Assembly (NCBI RefSeq): GCF_039543505.1
Contig: NZ_BAABJW010000003.1
Coordinates: 186,001-250,000, forward strand
From: Litoribaculum gwangyangense
GTDB taxonomy: Bacteria > Bacteroidota > Bacteroidia > Flavobacteriales > Flavobacteriaceae
Direction of reading: 5' to 3'
DNA length: 64,000 nt
Below are positions 15,651-24,654 of this stretch, piece after piece. Positions within the stretch are counted from its first letter, which is position 1. The number at the start of each line of letters is the position of its first letter. The position numbers and the translations under genes are program-made. The notes under the pieces were generated by a model that saw only the letters and a program-made list of their open reading frames with translations, had not been told where the DNA came from and searched no databases.

Positions 15651-18593
15651 TTAAAAATCAAAATTCACTCCCAATGCGTAAACCCTAGGGACTGGATAGC
15701 CATTTTCACTTCCCCTAATGGCTTCTGGATCGAGACCAGTATAGTTGGTAATTGTAAAAACGTTTTGTATTGAGAAGTTTAAACCTAAGCCTAACTTAGA
15801 TTTTACCAAGGTTTTTCCAAAATTATATCCAATACTTAAATTATCCATTCTCAAGAACGAGGCATTTTGTAAATAAAAGTCGCTATACCTTTGAGCATCG
15901 TCATTGAACCTAAATAACGTATCATAATATAGTGTGTTTAGATTTTGTGAAACTTGAAAGTCGGTAATTGCAACAGTGCTATTATAAGGCTGGAAGAACA
16001 AGTAATGGTCTAAATTTGCATGAAATGATGCATTAAAATTCCATTTTTTGTATTGTACATTTGTACTAAATCCAAAAAGATATCTAGGCAAAGTTGACTT
16101 GTTTGTAATATATCTATCGTCGGCATTTATCATACCATCGTTATTAACATCAAGCATCTGGCCTTCAATGGGCATTCCATCTGAATTGTAAACTTGGTGG
16201 TATAAATAAAATGTATTCCGAGGAAATCCAACAGTATTTACTAAAGTAGCATCGCTAAATAACCCAACACCTTCATCGTTACCATTGGTTAATTTAGTAA
16301 TCTTGTTTTCATTATAAGTGGCATTGAAGTTAATGTCCCATGATAAATTGTCATTTTTTATAGGGGAAGCATTAAGATTAAATTCTATTCCTTTATTCTC
16401 CATAGTGCCAATATTGAGAAGTAATTGATTGCTAAAATTTACTCCTAAAGGAACCGTTGTTAAATTCAATAGATCTTTAGTGTCTTTTTTATATAAATCT
16501 ATACTACCAGATATTCTATTATCAATAAATCCAAAATCAAAACCTATATTAAAAGATTCCGTTTGTTCCCACTTAAGATCTGGATTGAAAGCCTGTGGTG
16601 AAACCGTAGTATAAGAGGTATCCCCAAAAGTATATTGATTGTTTAAACTTCCTGTATTATATCCTGTTTGATAATAATAATTTGCAATGCCATCCTGTTG
16701 ACCTGTAACACCATAACTCAATCTTAATTTAAGGTTTGATAGGGTTTTACTATCCTTTAAAAAATTCTCTTCATTTATTTTCCAAGCCAAAGCTACTGAT
16801 GGGAAGAGACCCCAACGATTATCTTCGGCAAACCTCGAAGAACCATCACGTCGTAAAGAGGCTGTTAAGAGATATTTACTATCGTAATTATAATTAAAAC
16901 GACCATAAAATGAAATGATAGAATGACTTGGCTTATCAAATGGAAAAACAGGATCACTGTTTGGAAACTTAACGCCATCTGCTCTATAAGTTGGATAAAA
17001 ATAGTTGGTTGTTAGAAAGTCATTATAGGAATATCCTGCAGTTATATCAAATTTACTTTTTATAGATTCAATGTCTTTACTGTAAAACAAGTAAGATTCG
17101 AATAATAAATTTTTAACCTCTCTTGAGGGGTCTGCAAAATAAATATAGCCTCCAGACAAATCACTTGGAAAATAATTGGCCTGAGCAGAGTCGCTAAATT
17201 CTCCTCTACTAATATCATAACCAGCATTTACATTAATATGCAAATCTGGTAAAAAATGTAAGGAGTAATCTAACTGAATATTGCCCACACTTCTTTTATT
17301 TCTGTTATTTCTATTAACCTGGTTTAGCATACTTATTGGGTTAATAAGCGCTATGGCAGGGTTATCAGCAAACTGTGTATATTGAAAATAACCACCATAG
17401 GTTTGGTCTTCAACATAAACTGGTTGGGTTGGGTCGAAAGCTGTCGATGTCCAAAGTGCATTTTCGTTGGCAATACGCTCATCTTCAAAAGAACCTTTTA
17501 AGTTTAGGTCTATTTTCAGATGGTTGTCAAAAAATTTAGGGCTTAGATTTAACAAAGCCGTTAATCTTTCGTATCTACCGGTTTTTAAGTTTCCATTTTG
17601 ATCGAGATAACCAACTGACGCCCGATATGGAATAGATTTAAATGCGCCACTCAAACTTATATTGTGCTCAGAAGCAAAACCTATTTGATAAATTTCGTCT
17701 TGCCAATCTGTACTGGCATTACCTAAAGGAGTCCTACTAAATCCTAAGTCATTTACTACTTCGCGATATTGATCGGCTGTTAAAACCGATGCTTTTTTAA
17801 TAATAGTTGATACTCTAGTGTTTGAAGAAATGTTAATTTGCAAACCATCTTGACTACCTTTTTTTGTGGTTATAATAACTACCCCATTTGAGGCTCTCGA
17901 ACCATAAATTGCGGCAGCCGAGGCATCTTTCAACACCGTAAAGCTTTCGATGTCATTTGGATTTAATTGACTTAGAAATCCTGGACCCCCATTGAATCCT
18001 TCAATAGGAACACCGTCAATTATAAATAGCGGATCATTGGTTGCACTCAATGAGGAACCACCTCGAATTAAAATTGAACTTCCTGCCCCTGGTTTCCCAC
18101 TGGTAGGCGTTATTTGTACTCCCGGTAATTTATTAGCGATTAAACCCTCTACATTGGTAACAGGTACCTTTTGAAAGTCTTTTGAACTTACGCTAGCTAC
18201 CGAACCCGTTAAATCTTTCTTTTTTTGAGTTCCATAACCAATAAGAACTACCTCATCCAAGGTACTTATGTCTTCAGACAATGCGACAATAAGATTATTA
18301 AAATTTTTAAGGCTAATTTCTTTGGTTACATATCCAATGTATGATATTATAATAATATTACTAGAATTACTAATTGGTATATCTAAAGAAAACTGACCAT
18401 CAAAATCCGTGACTGTTCCAATTGAAGTACCTTTTAAAAGTACTGAAGCACCCGGAAGGGGTTGGTTTAATTCATCAGTAACTACTCCTGTTAAAGTTTG
18501 GCCAAAAAATAAAAATGGCACTAAATAGAAAAGGGTAAAACAATTTAATTTATTAGGTGTAAATAATTTGTTTATTAATTTGTTTTTAATCAT
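15651..18593 (-). CDS. SusC/RagA TonB-dependent transporter (galactan locus)
   Basis: This 980-residue transporter has a signal peptide ending near FLFFGQ (about 32), a carboxypeptidase-regulatory-like domain (about 33-115; GVVTDELNQPLPGASV, TVTDFDGQFSL), a plug (LIGYGTQKKKDLTGSV, DPLFIIDGVP, KDASAAAIYGSRASNGVV shortened) and a 22-strand-type barrel ending NFDF. It lacks the STN domain carried by the SusC at 356-3736, which fits control by the adjacent hybrid two-component system instead of a FecR/sigma pair. It is the first gene of the eight-gene operon running down to 5856. A candidate -7-like TACATTTTG lies about 90 bp upstream on the minus strand. Confidence 0.97.
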   Translation of the reverse strand: MIKNKLINKLFTPNKLNCFTLFYLVPFLFFGQTLTGVVTDELNQPLPGASVLLKGTSIGTVTDFDGQFSLDIPISNSSNIIIISYIGYVTKEISLKNFNNLIVALSEDISTLDEVVLIGYGTQKKKDLTGSVASVSSKDFQKVPVTNVEGLIANKLPGVQITPTSGKPGAGSSILIRGGSSLSATNDPLFIIDGVPIEGFNGGPGFLSQLNPNDIESFTVLKDASAAAIYGSRASNGVVIITTKKGSQDGLQINISSNTRVSTIIKKASVLTADQYREVVNDLGFSRTPLGNASTDWQDEIYQIGFASEHNISLSGAFKSIPYRASVGYLDQNGNLKTGRYERLTALLNLSPKFFDNHLKIDLNLKGSFEDERIANENALWTSTAFDPTQPVYVEDQTYGGYFQYTQFADNPAIALINPISMLNQVNRNNRNKRSVGNIQLDYSLHFLPDLHINVNAGYDISRGEFSDSAQANYFPSDLSGGYIYFADPSREVKNLLFESYLFYSKDIESIKSKFDITAGYSYNDFLTTNYFYPTYRADGVKFPNSDPVFPFDKPSHSIISFYGRFNYNYDSKYLLTASLRRDGSSRFAEDNRWGLFPSVALAWKINEENFLKDSKTLSNLKLRLSYGVTGQQDGIANYYYQTGYNTGSLNNQYTFGDTSYTTVSPQAFNPDLKWEQTESFNIGFDFGFIDNRISGSIDLYKKDTKDLLNLTTVPLGVNFSNQLLLNIGTMENKGIEFNLNASPIKNDNLSWDINFNATYNENKITKLTNGNDEGVGLFSDATLVNTVGFPRNTFYLYHQVYNSDGMPIEGQMLDVNNDGMINADDRYITNKSTLPRYLFGFSTNVQYKKWNFNASFHANLDHYLFFQPYNSTVAITDFQVSQNLNTLYYDTLFRFNDDAQRYSDFYLQNASFLRMDNLSIGYNFGKTLVKSKLGLGLNFSIQNVFTITNYTGLDPEAIRGSENGYPVPRVYALGVNFDF

Positions 18594-18762
18594 GCTAGTC
18601 TTGGTTTTAGTTTAGTTTAAATCGTTTAGTAAAGATTTTTGTTGGAGGTTAAGCGAACCAAGATGCAATTAAGTATTTAAGCAAAATGTAGCAGGGTAAT
18701 TATTTCTTTTAATTTAGGGGTATAAATTCATTTTAACAGAAATTAATGATATTATTAAGTCA

Positions 18763-21700
18763 CTAACTTTTTTTGAGATATTCTGAAGGGGCTTTACCAA
18801 AATGCTTTTTAAATAACTTACTGAAGTATTTTCTATCGGAATAACCAACGTGGTAAGAAGCATCTAAAACAGAAAAATTCTGCTCTTCAATAAGCTTTTT
18901 TGCTGTTTTTAGTTTGAAGTCACGAACAAATTCTACATAACTCATATTGGTTAAGCTTTTAATTTTTTTATAGACCACTGAATGACTCATCCCTAATTCA
19001 TCACATACAAAATTCACATTTAGGTCAGCAGAGTCTAGATTTTCTTCTAAAATATTCATCAGTTTGTTCATGAACTCTTCATCAGACTTATTAAGGTTTA
19101 ATTCACTTATTGGTATAAGTTCTTTCATCCAAAATTTTTCATGTAATAAGTTCCTGTTTTTTAAAATATTTTTAATTCTACTTCTTAATAATAATTCATT
19201 AAATGGTTTTGTTATGTAATCATCTGCACCAATTTCAAAACCTTCAATTTTGTGGGTAAATGAAGCACGTGCAGTTAATAATAAAATAGGAATATGGCTT
19301 GTTCTTACGTTTGCTTTTAATTCTTTTGTCAAGGTTATTCCATCCATTATAGGCATCATAACGTCACTTATAATTAGATCTAAAGAATTGTCAAAAACTA
19401 ATTGTAATGCTTCCTCCCCATTAGAAGCTTCAATAATATTATATTCATTTGACAAAATCCCGACAATATAATCTCGGATATCTGTATTATCTTCAACAAT
19501 AAGAAGGGTTGGGTTTTTATTGTTAGTATTTTCATTTTTAATAACCAAATCATTATTTTTTTGATTCTCTAGATTTTCTTTAAAATAATTGGTTAACAAA
19601 CTATTAGTTTTATCTCCATTAATTTGTTCTTGAGTAAAATGGCTTTCACCCTTTTTTAATTTAATAACAAATTCTGTCCCTTTACCCTTTATGCTATCAA
19701 CCACTATCTCTCCATGGTGTAAATCAATGATTTCTTTTGAAATTGTTAGACCAAGCCCAAATCCATTAGTATTACTATCGGCATTCTCTTTTGTTTGGTA
19801 AAAACGATTGAAAATTTTATCAAGTTGCCTTTTTGCTATACCAATACCCTTGTCTTTAATATGAATTTCTACAATATCTTCTTTATCAAAAAGAGAAAAT
19901 TCTATTGTCTCCGCCGTTTTAGTGAACTTAAATGAATTTGATAATAAGTTATATAGTACTTTTTCTAGCTGATTTTTATCAAACCAAACTAGCAATTCAT
20001 CAGTGTTTGTTTTAAAGTTGAAATGAATGCCTTTTTCTAATGCCATTTCTTTAAAAGACAAATATATTTCTTCGCAAAATTCAACCAAGTTTTCATTAAC
20101 TATTTGTAGTTTAATTTTATTAAACTCAAGCTTTCTATGGTCTAATAATTCATTAACCAAATTGACTAATTTGTTACCATTCTTTTTGATGGTTTCTATC
20201 GAGTTGGATAGGTCATCATCTACCTCCTCTTTCCCCTGTAACAATCTATTTATTGAGCCCAAAATCAAAGTTACTGGTGTTCTAATATCATGTGATATAT
20301 TTGTGAAAAATTGTTGCTTAAAGTTGTATAGCTCTATATCCTTTTCATGAGTAAGTTTTTCTAATTTTAAATTCGTTTTTAACTGTTCCCACGCCACTGT
20401 GTATTTTCTAAAAAGATATAAAACAAATAAAGCAAATAAAATGTATAATACAATCGCCCACCATTCTAACCAAAAAGGTTTTTGAATATATATATTCATG
20501 GATGTAAAATCATCTCCCCACTTACTACCAGATTCTTTACTTTTTACTTTAAAGTTATAATTACCTGGGGAAAGATTTGTGTAGGTTACTGTGCGATCTG
20601 TTCCAATATTTCTCCAATCTTTATCAAATCCCTCCATTTGAATGGCATATTCACATCTATAAGAAAACGGAAATTGTAATGCTGCAAATTCAAAGGTTAT
20701 TACATTTGAATCATGCCTTAAGGATATATGATTTGTTAAAGTAATGTTCTTGGTTAGGATTTCGTTTTCACCTACTGGCAAATCTTTATTAAACAGTTTA
20801 AAGTTTGTTATTTTAACTTGAGGCTGTATGTTTTCATACAAAATGTTTTTTGGGTTAAACTTTAACACCCCATCAGAACGTCCAAAATACAATATCCCAC
20901 TTTCATCCTTAAAGACGGAATTTATACGATATGACCCTGCAAAATTTGGAAAACTTTTAAAATCATTAATATCATAATCATATTTACCTATACCCTTTTC
21001 TGTACTAAACCAGATATTACCATTATCGTCTTCTATAAGTGATACTTCAGATTGATTGTTTAGCTCATTGTTAGTTTCAAAACGGTTAAACATCTTTGTG
21101 TCAAAATCAAAACGATTGATTCCTCCCTCAGAATCTCCAATCCAAATATTTCCTTTTGAATCTTTTAGTAAACTTAAAATATTATCACTATCAATTGAAT
21201 TTTGGTTTTTATTAAGGTTTTTTAAACGTGTAGCTTTTTTAGATGAAGTATTAAAAAGATTAATTCCTCCACCATAGGTGCCCAACCATAGAGTAGTACC
21301 ATCTTTAATCATTGAAACTATATTATCGCTACTAATTGATGTCGTGTCATTTTTATTTTCTCTAAATGCAGTAAATTCATTTTTACTTGTATCAAAATAG
21401 TTAAGACCTCCACCCCATGAGGCTACCCATAGATTGTTTTTGTCATCTTCAATTATAGTTCTTACATCGTTAAAACTTAGTGATTTGGGATTATCCGATT
21501 CATGTTTATATTGTATGTATGAGTTTGTTTTAGGATTGAATTTTATGATGCCGTTAGCATAAGTTCCAATCCAAAGTATTTTACTTTTACTCTCATAAAT
21601 GCATTGAATATAATCTCCTCCAATAGAGTTTTTAAAATCTTTATTAAATTGTTTAACTTCATTAGTTTCAGTATTAAATACTGTTAAACCTTTGCCATCA

Positions 21701-22842
21701 AGACCTAAATACAGGTCTTTTTTATTTTTATATATAGATAATACTGGGATTGGATATAACCCCATAATATCACTTGGTATCAATTCAAAATTATTTTTTT
21801 GTGGCAATATATTAATACCATTCCACGCTGTACCAATCCAAATATTAGCTTGTTCATCTTCCGTTATAACATAAACTGCATTACCTGATAAAGAAGAATC
21901 TAATTGCGGCTTATGAGTGAAATTGTATATTTCAGGGTTTGTACTATTAGGTTTTTCTATTTTTATTATACCATTTCCGTCTGTCCCCACCCATAAATCA
22001 TTTTTTTTGTCTTTGAATAATGAGCGTACTATAGTTATTTCACTACTTAATTTATTTGAATCTTTAAAGAAATTCTCAAATTTGTGTGTCTTAAGATCAA
22101 ACATCAGTAAACCACTACCACTAGTACCTACTAATAATACATCTTCGTTAAGTTGAGAAATGGTATGAACAAAATCGTTAAAAATAGAAGTTTCAGATTC
22201 TATATGTTTAAACATTTTTGTTGTCATTGAAAATTTATTCAATCCATGTCCAAATGTACCTATCCATAAATCACCTTGAGTATCTTCGTAAATACTTGTT
22301 ACTATATTATGGCTGGTATTATTATTATTTTGTTGGTGGTAGGTTATAAATAAATTTGATGCTTCCACAAAAAGACATAATCCATTTTCAGAACCAATCC
22401 ATAAATTCCCGTTGGAATCTTCAAAAAGTTTATATAATTGATTTGAAGGTAGGGAAGTTAAATCTTTGGAATCATTTTTATAAACGACAAAATCATCACT
22501 TGAATTACTATATAAATTTAAGCCGCCACCTAGAGTTGCAACCCAAATTCTTCCTTTGCTATCCAATAGTACATCACTAATATTATTGGAACTAATTGAG
22601 CTATTTTGACTATTATAAATCTTGAATTGCTTACCATCAAACCTATTCAATCCATTCTCTGTTCCTATCCAAACAAATCCATTGTTTTCCTTAATGATAC
22701 CTGTAACCCTATTACTTGAAAGTCCATTTGATTGATTTATCTTGTTAAAAATTACTTGTGATTGACTAAAACAATTAATTGTGAGTAGATAAAACCCACA
22801 TAAAACCAATACTAATTTTACTTTTTTATATCGAATCTTCAT
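18763..22842 (-). CDS. Hybrid two-component system regulator (HTCS) with AraC output
   Basis: This 1359-residue one-piece sensor, kinase and regulator starts with a signal peptide (about 1-27). A periplasmic sensor of 14 visible WIGT-type blades follows, consistent with two seven-bladed propellers, and then a Y_Y_Y domain (about 700-785) and a membrane helix (about 792-812). The cytoplasmic half has HisKA with His851 in NISHDIRTP, a HATPase (NGFGLGLTISKEI), a receiver with Asp1160 in ISDVMMPIMDG, and a C-terminal AraC DNA-binding domain (about 1255-1359; HVGYSDRKYFSKLFKKHFG abbreviated). Such proteins bind a specific oligosaccharide in the periplasm and activate the neighbouring susC operon. 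It lies 169 bp upstream of susC on the same strand. Confidence 0.97.
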   Translation of the reverse strand: MKIRYKKVKLVLVLCGFYLLTINCFSQSQVIFNKINQSNGLSSNRVTGIIKENNGFVWIGTENGLNRFDGKQFKIYNSQNSSISSNNISDVLLDSKGRIWVATLGGGLNLYSNSSDDFVVYKNDSKDLTSLPSNQLYKLFEDSNGNLWIGSENGLCLFVEASNLFITYHQQNNNNTSHNIVTSIYEDTQGDLWIGTFGHGLNKFSMTTKMFKHIESETSIFNDFVHTISQLNEDVLLVGTSGSGLLMFDLKTHKFENFFKDSNKLSSEITIVRSLFKDKKNDLWVGTDGNGIIKIEKPNSTNPEIYNFTHKPQLDSSLSGNAVYVITEDEQANIWIGTAWNGINILPQKNNFELIPSDIMGLYPIPVLSIYKNKKDLYLGLDGKGLTVFNTETNEVKQFNKDFKNSIGGDYIQCIYESKSKILWIGTYANGIIKFNPKTNSYIQYKHESDNPKSLSFNDVRTIIEDDKNNLWVASWGGGLNYFDTSKNEFTAFRENKNDTTSISSDNIVSMIKDGTTLWLGTYGGGINLFNTSSKKATRLKNLNKNQNSIDSDNILSLLKDSKGNIWIGDSEGGINRFDFDTKMFNRFETNNELNNQSEVSLIEDDNGNIWFSTEKGIGKYDYDINDFKSFPNFAGSYRINSVFKDESGILYFGRSDGVLKFNPKNILYENIQPQVKITNFKLFNKDLPVGENEILTKNITLTNHISLRHDSNVITFEFAALQFPFSYRCEYAIQMEGFDKDWRNIGTDRTVTYTNLSPGNYNFKVKSKESGSKWGDDFTSMNIYIQKPFWLEWWAIVLYILFALFVLYLFRKYTVAWEQLKTNLKLEKLTHEKDIELYNFKQQFFTNISHDIRTPVTLILGSINRLLQGKEEVDDDLSNSIETIKKNGNKLVNLVNELLDHRKLEFNKIKLQIVNENLVEFCEEIYLSFKEMALEKGIHFNFKTNTDELLVWFDKNQLEKVLYNLLSNSFKFTKTAETIEFSLFDKEDIVEIHIKDKGIGIAKRQLDKIFNRFYQTKENADSNTNGFGLGLTISKEIIDLHHGEIVVDSIKGKGTEFVIKLKKGESHFTQEQINGDKTNSLLTNYFKENLENQKNNDLVIKNENTNNKNPTLLIVEDNTDIRDYIVGILSNEYNIIEASNGEEALQLVFDNSLDLIISDVMMPIMDGITLTKELKANVRTSHIPILLLTARASFTHKIEGFEIGADDYITKPFNELLLRSRIKNILKNRNLLHEKFWMKELIPISELNLNKSDEEFMNKLMNILEENLDSADLNVNFVCDELGMSHSVVYKKIKSLTNMSYVEFVRDFKLKTAKKLIEEQNFSVLDASYHVGYSDRKYFSKLFKKHFGKAPSEYLKKS

Positions 22843-22922
22843 TTATACGAAGTTACTATTTAACTGAATTAATTTTCGAATTTATTAAAGTTAACAAAAA
22901 CAAAAATTATATGTTATAAAAT

Positions 22923-22956
22923 AAAAAATCGAAGGTAAAATTCCCTTCGATTTTTT
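22923..22956 (-). terminator. Intrinsic terminator after the T9SS-sorted protein gene
   Basis: A perfect 13-bp stem (AAAAAATCGAAGG against CCTTCGATTTTTT) encloses an 8-base loop at 22936-22943. The A-run gives a U-tract on the minus strand. It follows the gene ending at 23003 and separates it from the HTCS gene that starts at 22842. The symmetry would also allow plus-strand termination. Confidence 0.85.
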
Positions 22957-23002
22957 CACTATTAATCCTAATTCAAAACGAATAATAAGAACAAGTCTAA
23001 AT

Positions 23003-23650
23003 TTAGTTTATTAAAACTTTACTAGTCTTTATTCCTTTTCCATATACTTTTAGCTTGGCAATATAAATAGCAGAAGCTAAGTTTACGATATTATTATCGT
23101 TGTTTATACTTTTAACTTCTTGACCCAACAAGTCAAAGATTTTAAGTTCATATTTATCTGAAGTATTAAGACCTTTCAAATGAATTCTATTATTTGAATA
23201 AAACATATTAACATCCTCTAATAGTTCAGAGTTTTTAATCGACAACGCTGCATTTTGTAAATTAATTTGTGTAGCAGGATAATCGCCAGCTAACCAATTC
23301 CATCCAGCATCGCTTAATTCAATTACTAATTTATAGTTATAAGGACTTGTTAAATCAGCAGTTTGAGTGGTTCCAGGGGGGATTGTAAAATCAAATGAGC
23401 CTGCTACATTGGTACCTGCTAGTGCAGGACTCAATACGCCATCTGCAACCATTGAAGCCCATGTCCAGTCATTATACAAATTGAGTGCACAATAAATATT
23501 GCCATCCGCAGGAATCGTATATTCATAATTCACGGTGACGGAAGTTCCTATTTGAGCCTCCGTTAGTGTAGATGTAAAAGTAATTGACTGTGAAATAATC
23601 ACTTGTGAAAAGCCCATAAATACAACTAACAATAGTAATTTTGTTTTCAT
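23003..23650 (-). CDS. Small secreted protein with type IX secretion (Por) sorting domain
   Basis: This 215-residue protein has a signal peptide (cleavage near IISQ, about 21), a single beta-sandwich-like domain at about 22-130 rich in aromatic residues (LYNDWTWAS, DAGWNWLAGDYP), and a C-terminal T9SS type A sorting domain at about 140-215. The tail shows the usual IFDLLGQEVKSI and final KTSKVLIN pattern, which directs passage through the type IX system. The middle domain matches no enzyme I recognise. The exposed tryptophans and position beside a glycan regulator suggest a carbohydrate-binding role, but this is inference. It has its own terminator, so it is not simply co-transcribed with the HTCS gene. 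Confidence 0.85.
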   Translation of the reverse strand: MKTKLLLLVVFMGFSQVIISQSITFTSTLTEAQIGTSVTVNYEYTIPADGNIYCALNLYNDWTWASMVADGVLSPALAGTNVAGSFDFTIPPGTTQTADLTSPYNYKLVIELSDAGWNWLAGDYPATQINLQNAALSIKNSELLEDVNMFYSNNRIHLKGLNTSDKYELKIFDLLGQEVKSINNDNNIVNLASAIYIAKLKVYGKGIKTSKVLIN

Positions 23651-24128
23651 AATATAAAGTTTTATTTAGTTATTTCACAATTATACAATGAATTACAAGT
23701 TATTGGGGAGCATTAAAACGTTAGAGTTAGGGTGGTAAATTCGTTTTTAACTTAGTTAAATGATTTTTTAAAATTATATAAAATGAATTATCCATATAAG
23801 AATTATTTGAACCAAGGTTCCTACCCTTTTCTGAAAGATTTTATTATATGAATTTTGGATTACAAAAATATTTGGGTAAAATAATATTGTATCGTTCCAA
23901 TAAATTTTCTAATCTTACGGTATAAGGTCGATACAAGTTTTAACTGTAAACTATTGGACATGAGAACAATTTTAGAACAAATATTTTTCTAACAAAATAA
24001 TCTTCAATTTCAAACTTTTTAGAATACCTTGGAGTTATAATTATCAGTTTTTAAAATCCTATGTTCTGGAATAGGAAATTAATGAAAATTAAGTTATATT
24101 CGTAAAACAATCGTTTATTTTACGAATA
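23651..24128. other. 478-bp gene-free stretch at the left border of the recombinase cassette
   Basis: No convincing ORF is present; the longest plausible start gives only 25 codons (MNFGLQKY...). The stretch holds the upstream region of the T9SS-protein gene on one side and the inverted repeat and TATATTCG element upstream of the zinc-ribbon gene on the other. It is the likely place for the left attachment junction of the accessory cassette. I see no copy of the tRNA-Arg sequence and no long direct repeat of the 27290-27430 region in it. Confidence 0.5.
24098..24127. promoter_or_regulatory. Perfect 10-bp inverted repeat overlapping a -7-like element
   Basis: ATTCGTAAAA at 24098-24107 is repeated inverted as TTTTACGAAT at 24118-24127, with a 10-base spacer. 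It ends one base before the ATG of the zinc-ribbon gene. TATATTCG at 24095-24102, one mismatch from the Bacteroidota -7 consensus TAnnTTTG, overlaps the left arm. This is the layout of an operator or of a recombinase-type site; which one is not decidable here. Confidence 0.5.
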
Positions 24129-24575
24129 ATGGATACATTTAAGTATAATTGCGCCTATTGTCATGAGGAATTTATCCCAAAAAGGCGCTACGCACAAAAA
24201 TATTGTAGTAATAGTTGTAGGGCAAAAGCTTATCATAGAAGACAGGTTGAAAAGGGTGGCGCAAAAAAAATTTCTAAAGAAAAAAAAGATGTATTGCCGC
24301 AATTCGTGCAACCTAACAACATTCCAATAGAAAAGAAAAATGCTATTGAAAAAATGAGTTCTGCTGGAGTCGGTAATGTTGTTGCGGGAACTTTAATTGC
24401 GGAATTTATCAAAAACCTATTGACTGGTGATGATTCTAAGCCAGCAACAAAAAAAGATATTGCAACTCTAATTAATAAGCTTGATAGATATCATTTGATT
24501 ACTAATTTACCTCCGAGAAACTTTAATAAATTCCCATATTTTGATCTTCATACCAATCAGGTGGTGTATTTTTAA
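24129..24575 (+). CDS. Hypothetical protein with N-terminal treble-clef/zinc-ribbon motif
   Basis: This 148-residue protein is not recognised as a named family. Residues 7-35 carry CAYCHEEFIPKRRYAQKYC-type spacing (Cys-x2-Cys, then Cys-x3-Cys in YCSNSCRAKAYHRR), which looks like a small zinc-binding finger of the kind found in DNA-associated proteins. A charged linker follows, then a glycine/alanine-rich hydrophobic stretch (about 78-98, SSAGVGNVVAGTLIAEFIKNL shortened) and a basic C-terminus ending HTNQVVYF. It is first in the plus-strand cassette leading to the serine recombinase. The spacing to the next gene is 79 bp. The role in recombination is a guess from context. Confidence 0.7.
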   Translation: MDTFKYNCAYCHEEFIPKRRYAQKYCSNSCRAKAYHRRQVEKGGAKKISKEKKDVLPQFVQPNNIPIEKKNAIEKMSSAGVGNVVAGTLIAEFIKNLLTGDDSKPATKKDIATLINKLDRYHLITNLPPRNFNKFPYFDLHTNQVVYF

Positions 24576-24625
24576 GTTTTTACTATGCCTTAATACAACA
24601 TATTAATTATTGTGATATTTTGTTT

Positions 24626-24652
24626 ATATTACATATATTACCTATATTAGAT
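24626..24652 (+). repeat. Three tandem 9-bp repeats upstream of the MerR-like gene
   Basis: ATATTACAT, ATATTACCT and ATATTAGAT lie head to tail and end 2 bp before the start codon at 24655. The consensus is ATATTA(C/G)(A/C)T. The array covers the region where the ribosome would bind or where a regulator could act. It could be an operator array, or a slippage-prone spacer that changes expression by whole-unit gain or loss. Confidence 0.6.
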
Positions 24653-24654
24653 CT

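Noticed and set aside
23850..23925. 25-codon ORF in the 23651-24128 gap
   Set aside because: Too short, no coupling to a neighbour, no recognisable sequence.
23651..24128. Second copy of tRNA-Arg sequence as a left attachment site
   Set aside because: I looked for the tRNA 3' half and the hairpin arms in this stretch and found none by eye; a short core repeat could still be present.
24120..24311. 63-codon minus-strand ORF opposite the zinc-ribbon gene
   Set aside because: It is a Phe-rich mirror of the lysine-rich plus-strand gene, which has the cysteine motif and the promoter-like sequence.
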